64,000 bases of DNA from Bremia lactucae (lineage: Eukaryota; Oomycota; Peronosporomycetes; Peronosporales; Peronosporaceae): contig NC_090624.1 of assembly GCF_004359215.1 (NCBI RefSeq), forward strand, positions 1,846,503 to 1,910,502. The letters run 5' to 3'. Made by a program: the position numbers and the translations under genes. Under the pieces are notes generated by a model that had not been told where the DNA came from, did not search any database, and was given only the letters and a program-made list of their open reading frames with translations. Within the stretch, counting starts at the first letter, position 1, and each line of letters opens with the position of its first letter. This document shows positions 30,880 to 42,794 of this stretch, piece after piece.

Positions 30880-33672
30880 CTACTCAAATGCATAGTTTGG
30901 ATGAAGGGTTAAATACCGCTGCTGGTTCTTCTCATCTTTGTCATCAAGAGACAATTTCTCGGTGCTTTCCAATACTTTCTTCACGCTATTCTCACCAATC
31001 TCGTCATCGTCTTCAAGGTCGACAACCGACAAGATTTTATCATGCACGAGTTTGTCAATCACTGAACAAATCATGTGCTTCTCCCGTATGAGTTCGGCCT
31101 CGGACGTAATGTCTTGAGACGATAAATACCACGTCACCAGCTCTCCTTGTAACACACCTCTTTCGTCGTCTTCAATCTCGTCGTCTTTCAAGTCATCCTC
31201 GTTCAATGGATTACGACGGGCGACACGAACACGATCACTTTGCTCTTCTTTGTCTCGAATGTATCGTCCAATGGCCTTTTGAATGCGTGCAAAGCGCTCA
31301 AAAGTGACCGACGTCACCGTCTTGGATTCCAGCTCGTCAATGTTTCGAGCATCCTCTACCGACTCCCTACAACTCGTTTCATCGTCCTCCTCCTTTTCCT
31401 CCTTGTCTTTCAAATCCGGCATTTCAAACGCAATCTCTTGCGTATCAACGTGAATAATCGACTTGCTCAAGAGCCGATACGCTTCGTAAACGTGTGTCAC
31501 CAACACTTTCTCACTCAAATCCAGTCGTGCCAAAGCTTCCGACAATCGAATCATGGATTCAAGTTGTCGCACGGTAATTCGATACGCAATATTCGATTGT
31601 CCATTACTCACGACATCGTTTTCGCGTAAACTTCGATAACACGCAACCATCGTTCGTTTCGTCTCAATGGTAATCACGGGATTCAATGTCCGAGCAAATT
31701 TAATATACCGCTTGAGTTCTTCTTCACTATACGCACCCGTACTGGTCGTTTCTACCTGCAAGGCCACGGGCATATGCAAATTAACAATATGTTCGGCAAT
31801 TTTCGCATCCGTGCTTTCGTCGCCATCGTCCAAGACGACAAAGAACAAATCAAATCGTGACATAATGGGCGCTGAAATATTGACATTATACTTGAGCGTC
31901 TTGGTCTTGTCGTATCGACCATGATACGGATTCGCCGCCGCCAAGATACTCGTGCGTGCATTCAAAGTGGCTTGAATACCTGCTTTGGTAATCGAGATGG
32001 TCTGTTGCTCCATGGCTTCGTGAATTGCCACTTGATCCATAGGATCCATCTTATCAAACTCATCAATACAACAAATGCCATTATCCGCAAGCATTAAAGC
32101 GCCAGCTTCAATACAATAGTCGCCACTATCGGCATCTCTCGTCACGGAGGCGGTTAATCCTGCCGCGGAACTCACTTTTCCAGATGCGTAGATAGCTCGT
32201 GGTAAAAATCCGACAATGTATTTAAGAAATTGTGACTTGGCCGTTGACGGGTCACCAACAATACAAATGTTAATATCTCCTCGAAGTTCAATCCCTTCAT
32301 ACGTCGTCTTGTGGACACCACCAAAGAGCATGAGTAGAATGCCTTTACGAATCTCGTCGTGACCATACACTGATGGACAAATGGATTTGGCCATTTTTAA
32401 ATACCGATCCGGATCCTGTTGCATCGTTCGAATTGACGCCAATTCTTCGTCACTAAAGTCCTCAAGTCCCGCTTCGTCATGCGCGTCTCGATCGACGCTA
32501 TCGTCCGGGACGTCACTTCGAATGGAAATGCTATTAAAGCGCTGTTCCATCGTTTGAACACTACACGCTAAGAAACACGTCTTGTACGTTAATTCTCGTA
32601 CACCAAGAGCTTTCAGACCGCGTACACCTTCGCCCTGCATGCCTTGTGTACTGTGTTCTCCCGTCTGTCGTCGTGCTTGTGTATTCGATCGATTCGCCAT
32701 AGCTGTCTCGCCACCGGCTTTGGCAAATTTAGACACGTCTGGAACAACAATAAACGTGCCTGTAAACACAACACGGTCGCCAGCTTTTGCCTGTTCGACG
32801 TTTTCATGGCGTAAGATCACATCAATCGACCGCGGCATGCTTCCCGCTGGAATCTCGTCACTATTTTCCTGCACTTTAACCCGTTGCCAGTCGACAAAGA
32901 CAGATTTACTCGTATTGAGTTCCCATGCAAAAGTATTGGCACAGTACGGATTGTGGCACTTGAGAGGCTCCGAGTATCGGAATTGCTGCTCCACGCCCGT
33001 GGTATCGCCGCCACAATCAACACACGTAAACGCACCAAAGAGCAGCTCTGGACGCACGTCGGATGTCCGTGTTACCGTGCCTGAGAACGACAATAACTCG
33101 CCAATGCTCTTGGTTCGAAGATCCCGAATACTAGACAAAGAAGGACGAGGCAATATTTTTTTCTTAGTCCAATACTATTGTCAATTGCCTCTTTACATTT
33201 TTTTTTCGTACTGCGACACGTGCTGGAAATTGTAAAAATTAACAAAAAACTCGCGCTGCGTCTTGTTGGCGTCCTCATTAATTGTATACGCGGCGTCCTC
33301 GTGGCGAATAAACTCAAAGACACTCCGTCGTAAGTACGGTTCCCATCGATAGTATTGCGCCTGAAGAGCCTGGGCCAAGTCAGGATCGAACTCAAGGACA
33401 TGAGAAAAGTCGACAAAGAGAGACGATGTTTCTGTGTGGCGCATCACCTCGGCCTGGTGACTGTAATTAATCTTGGCGGGACGTATACCTTCGTCAGTCT
33501 CATCCTGTTGTCCGTAGCTACATAGAAACTGAAGAAATCGAGCGTTCACAGCCTCAGCCGTTGCGTCGATTAATAGCTCTACGGGTGCGGCACTTGGGTT
33601 GAGCGCGGGAGCTCCGCCACGAGCTCGTTTCGTACCCACGCTTGCTCCATTGGAGCTGCTTGTTGTAGCCAT
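30880..33672 (-). CDS. MCM6: MCM6, replicative helicase subunit
   Basis: Two exons, 33672-33212 and 33130-30880, join to a 903-codon protein (human MCM6 is ~820 residues, budding yeast ~1,020). Motifs in the joined protein: zinc-binding Cys at ~190, 193, 212 and 217; Walker A GDPSTAKSQ ~446-454; Walker B CIDEFDKM ~508-515; arginine finger SRFD ~578-581. The C-terminal part has an acidic insert (KEEKEEDDE) and a winged-helix-like end. The zinc and OB region, with PRGS/PAGSMPRS and VVPDVSKF blocks, is MCM6-type rather than MCM2-5 or 7. MCM6 is part of the MCM2-7 hexamer, which is loaded at origins in G1 and unwinds DNA with CDC45 and GINS. The ATG at 33672 gives MATTSSSNGAS. The gene appears intact and lies between retroelement blocks. 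Confidence 0.93.
33131..33211 (-). other. MCM6 intron
   Basis: 81 nt, GTACGA ... GTCTAG on the minus strand. Splicing joins codons CA+T and restores FYNFQHVS-H-IRDLR, the spacing found in other MCM6 proteins (FYNLP...IRDIR). Unspliced, the exon 1 frame hits TAA. A shorter GTAAAG...CTAAG alternative does not keep the frame. Confidence 0.75.
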
Positions 33673-34247
33673 AAAGTCTGTAAATTGGATACTGCAACAT
33701 AGCTAAAGCGTGAGTTTCTCATAGAAGTTGCTATTCGAGCAACTTGTGCAAGAAGAGGAATGTTGACTTGGAATATTGGAATAATGAAAATGTTTTATGT
33801 TGTCATTTTTAATCTGTCAGTTTGGGGCAATACCAAAAGGTGTGTGGCTATTCCGGTTCCCAATTGATAATATTGAAAACCAAATGATGACTAGAATATA
33901 TATGGGAATTGCTATATTCACACACTTTATCCTTAAATTCACACCTTTATTATTTGTGCGACGGAGGTGGAGTTTCGGCTTATAAGGAAATAAGGGTGCT
34001 GCGAGCAGCCAGGGCACTATTAACGAACCCGTCAATTTGCGAAGGTAAGAAAAGCAACAAACTATTGCCGCGATGCTCGTTCCCGTCTTCAGGAAATCAT
34101 GAATTTCTCCATTTCCGACAAACTTTAACATGAAATCTCAATTAAGCAGGTATGAACCGAAATTTGAAGACATTGTTCAGCTCTTGGAGATTGGCATCGT
34201 TAAAGAGCGTCGTCATCAATTGATGCATACTCATGGAAGGGGTACTG
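33673..34247. other. Intergenic upstream of MCM6
   Basis: Probable MCM6 promoter side (33673-33780), then the second copy of the dispersed repeat (33778-33875) and AT-rich sequence. 34100-34245 may be a decayed gypsy RT entry on the plus strand (PKFEDIVQLLEIGIVKERR), but this is weak. No gene supported. Confidence 0.45.
33778..33875 (+). repeat. Dispersed direct repeat, copy 2
   Basis: Partner of 27824-27920 (GGAATAATGAAAATG, TTTTATGTTG, TTTTTAATCTGT, ATTCCGGTTCC). Confidence 0.55.
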
Positions 34248-34788
34248 TGTAGGCGGGCACGTCGTAATGCGCGCGTAATGCCACGCTCTACTAAGACACA
34301 CACCCCAAAATAGCGAGGAAGCGGTTTAACCTGCTTCTCTTGCGTGCAGTGAGGTAGTTATCGTGGGCGCGTTAGCGACCTCACCCAACACACTAAGTAC
34401 TGCGATAAAGAGTCGTCACCGGAGCGGCAATCCAGCTCCTCGTGCGCACTTATCAAGTAGGAAGTAGTTTTCAGACTGATTTATATTTAATCGTATTTAA
34501 TATAAATGCCTATTTTTACCAATTAAAATGTCATCTGTATAGATAACACTTAATATGTATTGCGAGCGTATCTTTCTAGAAACCTCGCGTAACGGATGAC
34601 GCTGGGCGTCATCCCTTCTAATGTGGATGCACCCATGTGCATCACATACACAAGGGTTGGTAAGAAATGTGCACCACACCCGAGTGTTGGGTCTAATTAC
34701 TATTATTTAGTAATTGACCATCCCCTTAAGTACACAAAATGTACTTAACGGGGACTGTGTAACATTCGGGCGACTTTAGCCTGGTCCA
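34248..34788 (-). repeat. Family D LTR (3' LTR of D2)
   Basis: TGTAGGCGGGC to GCCTGGTCCA, ~541 bp, similar to 15350-15903 and 42233-42787. The inner end is diverged (CTGGTCCA instead of CCGTTACA). A purine tract follows inside (minus AGGGGGATGG, 34789-34798), showing that this is the 3' LTR of an element lying to the right. Confidence 0.85.
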
Positions 34789-34919
34789 CCATCCCCCTAT
34801 AAGAACAAAATTACATTTTTAAATTCGACAAAGAGGAGAGAGGAACTGCGAGCAGGTTTACGCGCCGCTAGTTCACTCAATCAATCTAGCGCACGTGTTT
34901 TTGTAGACGGCGCCAAAGA

Positions 34920-36236
34920 TGCCACCTAAAAGGGGCCACGTTGGTGGGTCGTCTGCGAAGACGCCCACTCAGCCTCACACTAAGCGCCGCGTTAATTCGC
35001 CGGCCGCGTCCAATGCCTTAGTCGAAACGCCGACAGCTACTGCTGCTGCGCGTTAACAGGGCTAAAGGATCCATCCCACCTTTACAGTGAGGATGTTGAT
35101 CCGTCGCTCATTGTCGACTACAATGAGTCGTTACTGTTGCCGTCACCTCATAGAAGTGATACGGACAACGAGCTCATGAGGAAGGATGATGGCGCATTAT
35201 TGCCCATCCAAACTTTTTTCATGGCTCACAACATGGAGACAGCAGCATTTACGAATGATGACTCGTCGTCTGCGCTGGAAAGGGCAGCGACAGGTAATGA
35301 GAGCGCTGTCCAAAAAGGCGCAGACGCTTTTCCGTTGGGTATAACCACAACGCCATATGCTCAGACCATAATCCATAATGGCTCTGACATAGAGGATTCG
35401 GAGCCTAAAGCTCCGCCGACGACACGTGAACGTGCTCAGTTGGTGTCACAAGCCAGTCGTTTCGAACGTGGCTGGCATTCCAAAGATGCCCCCTCCATCT
35501 AAATGGCCTCGTTTAAGCGGGCCAAGAGCGTCGCTCCTAGAGCGCGCTCTTGTAGACGCACGTAATAATTATGGCGTCTTTAAATCATGGAGGGCTCAGG
35601 GAAAATCGCTTTGGCGTATTTTTCCGATCTTGGTCGTGTTGCGTTTAAATGAAACGCTCGACCAATAAGAGGCGTATTTTTTTGCGCTGTATATATCCGC
35701 ATTCCGATGCGATGAAACAGAGCGAATTAATTTCGCCCGCTTATGTGTGAAAGAAATAATGGGCGGTACTGTACCCCCTGTTTCTTCTCACAACGCTGCT
35801 TCTGCTAGTCCATTTGAGACTAGCGAAGAGGCCTCAGCTGGTGCTCCTTTTCATAGGCAGCCACCAAGCCGGGCACATCAATACTTATGGTATCGATCGG
35901 TTTCCAAGAGTCAAAATTCTTCAGGTAACCTTTCCATTGGATGAGGATCTGATACCCTTGCCTCACGGAGCGGTGGGTAAGCAACCTTCCAACAAGGAAG
36001 CGTTGATTCTCACCCACATCCATCAGTGCAGGTGGTGCCCGATCGGAGTGGCGATCTCGCCCACCTACTCGCGGCTGCCTTACCTTCGTCCGTTCAGTCA
36101 TATGCGTTAAGCGCTGCTGAACGACGTATTGCGGATCTCGAGGGTCAAGTCTGTCGACTGACTTCGGATCTCGTTGATGTCCGAACGAAGGCTCGTCAGG
36201 GTTATGAACGCCCGAAGACTCGCATTGCAATTTTAG
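34920..36236 (+). pseudogene. D2 antisense ORF with C-terminal coiled coil
   Basis: Begins 132 bp inside the 3' LTR (34920, MPPKRGHVGGSS, basic, nuclear-signal-like KRR). A TAA and a frameshift occur at ~35054. The next frame, to 35502, is Ser/Asp/Ala-rich (DNELMRKDDG). After another shift, 35465-35668 holds DARNNYGVFKSWR. The last frame, ~36086-36236, is a heptad helix (SAAERRIADLEGQVCRLTSDLVDVRTKA). The coil overlaps, antiparallel, the sense linker between integrase and chromodomain, as in families A-C. This is the fourth family with the same layout; function unknown. Confidence 0.5.
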
Positions 36237-36272
36237 GTAGGGTAGAATTGCTAATAGTACTTTTTCACCCAC
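35820..36272 (-). pseudogene. D2 integrase tail and chromodomain
   Basis: 150 open codons. The last ~60 are a chromodomain (RFLVGRLLTHRSVRQGYQILIQWKGY, FDSWKPIDTI). The usual WEP is Trp-Lys-Pro. The first ~90 are a charged linker whose opposite strand encodes the coiled coil. Confidence 0.75.
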
Positions 36273-37060
36273 TCTAAAGCGTTCATTATTTTTGCGACCA
36301 TTTCGGTCCGCATATTATTTTTGCTTGTCCTGTGCGCTTGCCATTGCGCCACGGACTTTACGTGTGATGGCTAATCGCTCATCCACAAAGCGTTGAGTCT
36401 CGCTCACGCTTTTAGCATCAAACTCGCCTATGATACCGCCAAGAGGTTGGTCATAAGGCGTCGTTTTATTGACCACAGCGAAACTGGCAGGGTCACTAGG
36501 GCAAGTTTCAGTCGTTGAGATGATACCCTCCTGGGTCATCGTCATATTGACGAAACGATGTCCCTCTTTCGCACCGAGCATAGTGAGGGGCCCTCCCCCA
36601 CTATGACTCGAGCTGCGCACAAACGAGACTGGCGTCCGAGGATGGCGCGTCCATTAATATAAAACGGTGTCCAACCCGTACTGACGTGGACACTGTTATT
36701 TATAGCGAACTCCACAAAGGCAATTGCTTGCTCCACTCTTTGGGAGCTGCTATAGTGCGCAAGACATCCGCCACGACCCGATCGGCACGTTCTGTTTGGC
36801 CATCGGTCTGGGGATGATCTGCGGTCGACATGTGGAGCTTGCTACCTAGCAGCTCGAACACATGTCGCCAAAAACCAGACGTAAAACGTGGATCCCGGTC
36901 CTATACTATGGACTCGGGCATCCCGTGTAGTCCGTAAACATGATCCAGGAACAAGAGAGCTGCCTCCTTGCCTGTGATCGATGTTTTACATGGTGCTAAA
37001 TGCACCATCTTGCTCAGTCTGTCTACAAAGACGACTAGGGCTGTCCGACACTTATAATCG
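36273..37060 (-). pseudogene. D2 integrase core and C-terminal region
   Basis: VEFAINNSVHVSTGWTPFYING is clear at 36716-36650, with an integrase C-terminal helix (RFVDERLAITRKVRGAMASAQDKQK) at ~36395-36315. Reading backward, 36770-37060 holds the TDGQTERADRV, DRDPRFTSGFW and VVFVDRLSKMVHLAP-type blocks in mixed frames. Confidence 0.7.
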
Positions 37061-37570
37061 GGCGGCATGCCAAACATGAAGTCTAGACTTACTGACTTTC
37101 AACAGTTGGTTAGAAGTTAGCAGCTTCAGTGGCGCACTGCTGGACGGTGCAGGCTTAATGCGCTGACACTTTTCGCAAGAGCAAAAATAGTTGGCCACCC
37201 ATCTATATAGATGTGGCCACCAAAATTCCTCTGACACTCGTAAGTATATCTTTTCACGGCCCAGATGCCCACTAGATGGCGCACCATGGAGATCGTTTAG
37301 GATCATCAGCTTCAGATCTGTGTCATGAGGCACATAGATTCTCTACGGATTACAAGGTGATAGCTGATGCCATAACAGGCCATCGCTGTAGCTAAAGCGA
37401 TTTAGCTTAGCTTTCAGGTGCGACGGAAGGAAAACCTTTCGTCCACCGAAGTGATCCAACAGCAGGCGACAGTGGTCGTCCTGACTGTAGCTCTCTTTTA
37501 TCTCAGAGGCCAATGAGCTCGTCACGTGGTATGCCTTCATGGCTGCCAACGTCGACGGCTGAAANATCAT
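37052..37570 (-). pseudogene. D2 integrase zinc region
   Basis: 37333-37052 has LKLMILNDLHGAPSSGHLGREK, then CSCEKCQRIKPAP, the HHCC zinc motif. 37570-37343 holds the preceding helical region. A TAG between the two interrupts it. Confidence 0.7.
37565..37565. other. Ambiguous base N at the end of D2
   Basis: A single N in GAAANATCAT. D2 similarity ends here and unrelated sequence follows, so an assembly join is likely. Confidence 0.6.
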
Positions 37571-37889
37571 CTCTTGTTATAGGTCTTGCAGCATAACAGC
37601 AATAAGAATTCAGAGCTCATCGACATAGTCCCTTAGTCCTTATCCCTTGACGAGCAGATAGGTATCGCGATCGAATGCGAAAAGCCTGATTAGGCGGTGC
37701 AAAAATGTGAGACAATTGCTGTTTCAACGAAGGCCACATCGTTACCTACCGCTCAAAAATCAATACGGCAAAAGCTGTAATAGCTCTTTAGCTTCAGTGA
37801 CCGAGTATTGTTTGATGCTAAGAGCATCCGCCAATCACTGCTAGACGCGCCAATGGCGGTGAGCAATGAGTCGCAATACATAGTTGAAA
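37566..37889. other. Unassigned sequence
   Basis: No convincing frame, and no match to the elements of this window that I can see. Probably decayed repeat. Confidence 0.4.
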
Positions 37890-38340
37890 TTTATATAAAA
37901 GTCAGTTAAAATAAGATATCAATCCTTAGATACTTAGTTATATTAACGTAGTACCACCTTTTCCTATACTACGCGTTCGTTAGTATTGATTATCGTTTGC
38001 TCAGAATTCTTAGCAGCTCAAAATCCATTCTCCTCACGTTGTACAAGTCAAGAATTTGGAGGCTCTTTTACCTTTAGTATTATCAGTATAGGTTGGCTTG
38101 TACTGAGGCAGGAATAGCGAAGTGTGACCCGTTACACCTTGTACCACGGACTAAGTATCAAACATGACCATGTTTGATGAAGATAAGAGGAGCTTTCATG
38201 CTACGCGCGTGAGGTTCACTACCTTGAATGGAAGGCCGTTGAGCTGATGAATTCAACTGTAGGTACGACAGCCGTTAGCACAATGTTGTATGCCCGATAC
38301 AGAAGGAATATCAACATGCGGCTATCGCTAGTTCACTCAA
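37890..38340 (+). mobile_element. Degenerate family A LTR end and gag start
   Basis: 37890-38136 resembles the second half of an A LTR and ends CCCGTTACA, followed by a diverged primer site and the A leader. CATGTTTGATGAAGATAAGAGG at ~38166 matches the gag start. It then joins inverted A pol at about 38340. Confidence 0.6.
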
Positions 38341-39770
38341 CAGGAACACAACGCGACTCATAAAAAATATATCTTGCTTTACAGGCGATACATCGACTGG
38401 AACAGGCCAGTCGGTGATCGCCTTGATATTTTCAGGGTCAAGGCGTACACCGTGTTTACCTACGCTGCACCTAAGAAGTGGAAAATCTAGCTTGCAGTGA
38501 ATGTACACTTTTTGAGGTTTGCATACACATGTGCTTACGCATACGTGTAAGAACCTTTATGACGTGAGTACGATGTACTTTAACGTCCGACTTCCGTTCA
38601 TGGCTCTGCTATGAGCGAATATGTCATAAAAATAACTCGGTGCAAAACCTCGCACCGATGTCAACAGATTTATTACAAATCTGTTGACTGTTGCATGAAA
38701 TTACTAAGCCCCTGTGGCATTACTAGCCACTCCCATAGCATTCCGAATGGGGCTCTTACTGCCGTAATCGGAACATCCTATTCACGCATGAAGATCTGAT
38801 ATAAGTTATCCATCAGATACATTGATCGAACGATCGTACTCTTTGACATACTCTTTGACATACCGTCAATGATTACACTTTCTTCTTGAGCAACAAGTCT
38901 CTACGATCGACTCTCCAGTCGATTTATGATTTCGCACTGTTTCTTAATGACAGGCTTCAAATTACTTTCTTGGTTGCTGCATTCTAAGCAAGGATTCTTG
39001 TTTCGTTCCAACCGACTTATTTGAGTGGTCGAACTTCGACGCAATGATGGACATTCGACGCTACATGTGCTTGTGCACAGCGGTCGGATTCTAACACCGC
39101 AGTGTGATTGGTCTCGTGTAGTCGTACTAACAATCGTACCGCAAATGAGTACTCACTCGTAGGACATTTATATGCTTGTAGACAATCCAAGGCGTTCATC
39201 AGATGACCATCAGATAAAAGAAAGACATGCATTGTAACAATTCGATGCGGCCTACCTCGTACTTTCAAGCCATGGTAATCTAAGGATGACACCAAATTTG
39301 TCATCCATATCCAGTACCATGAAATTATTTACCGTACTGTGTACCCATTTGACGTGTATTGAATACCTACTATACGTTTCGTGACTGTTACAAATGCGCC
39401 TGTTCCTAGGCGCACTCTAATCCTTGTTAGAGGTATATCGCGCTCACGAACTTGCTCATGCCATTTTTTAGCGATTGGCGTTGAATCATCTGACGCCCAC
39501 AATCGAAGAGGGACTTTAGCCGCAACTTAGTTGCCAAGTTGCTTTGCAATGTGATAAGGTTAACCTCATCACCTTAGGCAGTCACACACAATGTTTGTAC
39601 GTAAGGAGCAGCTTTCGTAAAAAAATTCAAATTCTCTTGACGTTTCTGGATCAGTAGGGCGCTCTGCACCTACTGACTCCGCGAGATTGACATTGCAAAT
39701 AGCGTCAGGATTGATTGACGCTCCGACAGTCAAAGTCAACTTTCTGCTATCTCTACTGTCAGGCATGGCA
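38341..39770 (-). mobile_element. Degenerate family A pol fragment, inverted
   Basis: The minus strand carries RT pieces (SVGKHGVRLDPENIKAITDWPVPVD at ~38470-38400; the RT palm and fingers in broken frames to ~38960), then the linker, and at 39766-39569 the region between zinc knuckle and protease (GAERPTDPETSREF). The order is consistent with a strongly decayed A gag-pol. No intact domain. Confidence 0.65.
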
Positions 39771-39779
39771 AAGGATTGG

Positions 39780-40900
39780 GCTTTTGGGAAACTAGTTGTG
39801 AATTAATTTTCATTTCCACTTCAGACGCCATCCAGTGTGACTTGTGACTGGCATTCGAGCCTCAACAAGACGAGGCTCGCTTGCGTGCAAACTTTTTCAC
39901 CCTTCGACAGGTCAAGCCGTCGATGCGTGATTCCGTTCAGAAGGCACGACAACTTGCTTCGAGTATTATCACGCAGCAGATCGACATGGCTTCGCAAGTC
40001 CATGTCTTCGTCTTCGGTATGCAGCAGGGCATGACTTCACGCGTGCTGAACTGAAGACCCTCGAAGAAACGTTTGCCCTCGCGCTTCTTGAGGATTACGT
40101 TGTCGCGTCGTCAATTTCAGGCAGCATCGCTACCTCCCCATATACCTGGTCCAGCACCGATGGAGCTTGATGCAATCGAGATCTTTCGTGATCGCGGCAA
40201 CCCTTTACGCCGCAACATTTACAGTCAAATTGCGACGAAGTGTTTTCGATGCGGCAAGACGGGTCATCGTTCGGCCGTTCGCCGCGCGCTCGCGCCGGTG
40301 ACTATAAACACAGCCGTCTCACGGGGAGATGCTGTGTCGTCGGTAGCCCCGCCAAGAAAACGAGCAACCCAGTAGGAGTGGGGCGCCATACTGGCAAAAT
40401 GGAGCCCCGGGTACCCCGGTGGCAGCTCGTGCTCCTAGCTCCAAAGTGACTCATACTCAAATCAATGTCACCACCGTGTGCGAGAGTCAAATCTGATCAT
40501 CATCAGTCTCTTCGTTGCTGGAGTGAATCGACCACTACGAGCGTTGTTGGACTCTAGAGCATCGAATAACTTCTTTCGAACCTCCTATTCGACCGTTTTT
40601 CCGTCTACCATCACGGTTCGAGAAAGTCCGGGTGTTATCATTGTCAAGCTTGGAGATGGTTAACCACAACGTGTTCCGCGCAGAACGTTTTTTTGCCATA
40701 AATTTTTGATGGTTTTGCAAGCAACGATAGGTTTTGACTTACGAGATGTCTACGCATTCGTTTGCAGTTTTGAGATACCTTGACTATCAATGTATCGGCC
40801 GCAGATCGATTGGCTATCTCGGTCCGTCAAGCGCCGAAGTGGATAGGACGTGAGTGAAGCATTCACTCACCTTCTCGTTGCAACGTCCGATTGGTCTCAC
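39780..40900 (+). pseudogene. Family G gypsy gag and protease remnants
   Basis: A frame at 40073-40375 has PAPMELDAIEIF and a CCHC-like knuckle CFRCGKTGHRSAVRR in which the last Cys is lost. 40478-40663 holds ALLDSRASNNFF, the protease active site with Gly changed to Arg (inactivating). 39780-40070 reads as capsid in mixed frames. It is similar in style to the family D gag but distinct. Confidence 0.6.
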
Positions 40901-41000
40901 ATTAGGGTCGTAAGCGAACTTGCCGCGGCTAGAAGTCAGAGGAGGGAGAGAGCGATGGCCCTCTGTGCGCGGTATGTTCGGTCACGCTGATGGAACCAAA

Positions 41001-41275
41001 GAACGAGGCGGTAGAACAGGGGTTCCCGAATACAACTACATCGTTGTCCCAATTCATAACGAGCCGGTCGAACAGAGGTCCCGCATTAAACTACATCGGC
41101 TGAGCAGAGGATCCGATTCACGACGAGGCGGTCGAAAAGAGGTTTTCACAAACAATTACAACGGCTGAGCAGAGGATCCCGATAAATTTTGTGGCGGTTG
41201 AGCTGAGGTCCCCGCATGCTACTACATCATCTAAGCAGCGGCTTCCGATAACTATCGAGGCGGTCAAAAGACAAG
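41001..41275 (+). repeat. Degenerate ~64-bp tandem repeat in the protease-RT linker
   Basis: Units start at about 41003, 41059, 41123, 41189 and 41253 (ACGAGGCGGTcGAAc...), spacing 56-66 bp. Each unit has two half-units (GAGGCGGTCGAA and GGCTGAGCAGAGGA). Read as protein, they give repeated AVE-R and AEQRIPI-type segments. The location matches the linker repeat of B1. Confidence 0.7.
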
Positions 41276-42230
41276 CTCCTGCTTTCCATTGACTATACTG
41301 GGGGACCTGTAGGTCCGCCTGAGACGACGTGGCGGATACTGCACTCCCACGTCTAGAGGGGGGGGGGGTACATTATATCCCTTCGATAGCGAGGTGTCAA
41401 AACGAGCAGGGGCTCGAGACGCAAAAATTCACGCAAAAACGAAGCACGCCGATCTTCGAGATGACAATTGTATCGTTAATTTACTGTTAAAGACGATTTC
41501 GTAGTGATGGAATCCGTTTGCGCGCTTGAAAATGTGGAGAGGCCTCCACATCGCGGCCGCTACATTGCGGTAGCGAGCCCTCCGTTCAAGGCTATAGAAA
41601 TCACATCTCTTTCAAACTAATCGTGGAAATACTTCCTTCACGACCACAAGGCCGGCGATATCGAGCAAGTGTGCGTTATTTATTCACATCCGCACTGAGG
41701 ATCAGCTCAGTGCTACGAAGGTGAGCCTTCGATATTCAAAGCGGGTGTTTTAAGTGTGGCGTACTTAGAAATGTGCCTTCTGTGCTCCCGAGATTCCAGA
41801 ATTCGGTAGCTATTTAAGCAACAAAGGTGTCCGCCCTGATTCTGAGAACGTCTTATCGATATGTGGCCGACACCCATGAACCAGACTGAATTACGACAAT
41901 GGCTCGGCCTGGCGAATTACCTGCACGAAAATACAAACACATTTGCTGAGCTAATTCAGCCAAAGTCGACATTGCTCAAGAACGACGCCGTCTGGTTGTG
42001 GAACGAAGAAAACAAGCGGCCTTTAACTCCGAGAAGAAGAGCTTGTCTGAAGCAAGGTATTGATGATTATTATTTCCCTGATGACACAAAGCTTTTTCGT
42101 GTCGTTTGCGACGCGAGTAATTTTGTGATAGGATGTGCTCTCATGTAATTCGATGCCGAGGGTCGTGAGCTTCCAGTCACGACAGATGAAACCTGCTGCG
42201 AAGAATGATTCCGTCCATGATAAGGGCTTT
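41276..42230 (+). pseudogene. Family G reverse transcriptase end and RNase H start
   Basis: 41861-42148 has MWPTPMNQTELRQWLGLANYLHE (RT connection) and LFRVVCDASNFVIGCALM (first RNase H Asp), then TAA. 41276-41860 contains a G9 run at ~41362 and decayed sequence with no clear RT palm, so most of RT is deleted. It stops at the D LTR. Confidence 0.6.
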
Positions 42231-42232
42231 TG

Positions 42233-42787
42233 TGTAGGCGTGCACGTGGTAATGCGGCCACGCTCTACTTAGACACACACCCTAGCACAGCGAGGAAGCG
42301 GTTAAATTTGCTTCTCTTGCGTGCAGTGAGGTAGTTGTGGTGGGCGCGTTAGCGACCTCACCCAACGCACTAAGTACTTTGGTTAAGTGTCGTCACGGGA
42401 GCGGTAATCCGGCTCCTCGTGCGCACTTATCAAGTAGGAAGTAGTTTTCAGACTGATTTATTTTTAATCTTATTAAATGTAAATACCTATTTTTACCAAT
42501 TAAAATGTCATCTCTATAGATACCGCTTAATATGTATTGCGAGCGTATCTTTCTGGATACCTCGCTTAACGGATGACGCTAGCCGTCATCACGGATGACG
42601 CTGGGCGTCATCTCTCCTAATGTGAATGCACCCATGTGCATCACATACACAAGGGTTGGTCACAAATGTGCACCACATCCGAGTGCTGGGTCTAATTACT
42701 ATTTTTTAGTAATTGACCATCCCCTTAAGTACACCAAGTGTACTTAACGGGGACTGTGTAACATTAGGGCAACTTTAGCCCGTTACA
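42233..42787 (-). repeat. Family D LTR without internal region
   Basis: TGTAGGCGTGC to GCCCGTTACA, 555 bp. No D internal sequence lies on either side, so it is a solo LTR. The flanks GCTTT and GGTTT are only an approximate duplication if the ends are shifted by 2 nt. Confidence 0.8.
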
Positions 42788-42794
42788 GGTTTGC

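Larger units (their letters stand above)
34248..37565 (-). mobile_element. Family D gypsy element, 3' half (copy D2)
   Basis: Minus order from the left end: 3' LTR, antisense ORF region, chromodomain, integrase C-terminus, core and zinc region. It ends at the N at 37565. It supplies the half of family D that D1 lacks. Confidence 0.8.

Noticed and set aside
33163..33196. 34-nt GT...AG candidate intron in MCM6
   Set aside because: Too short and breaks the frame; the 81-nt alternative is in phase and restores conserved residues.
32582..33235. 217-codon plus frame opposite MCM6
   Set aside because: Opposite a conserved gene; composition follows the MCM6 codons.
35747..36110. Separate plus-strand genes at 35747 and 35814
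   Set aside because: They overlap the D2 chromodomain and are better read as parts of the broken antisense ORF.
40920..41168. 82-codon frame in the tandem repeat region as a separate gene
   Set aside because: Lies in a decayed gypsy linker and depends on the repeat; no start context.
40981..41280. CRISPR-like array
   Set aside because: Units are degenerate, contiguous and lie in a eukaryotic retroelement; no spacer structure.
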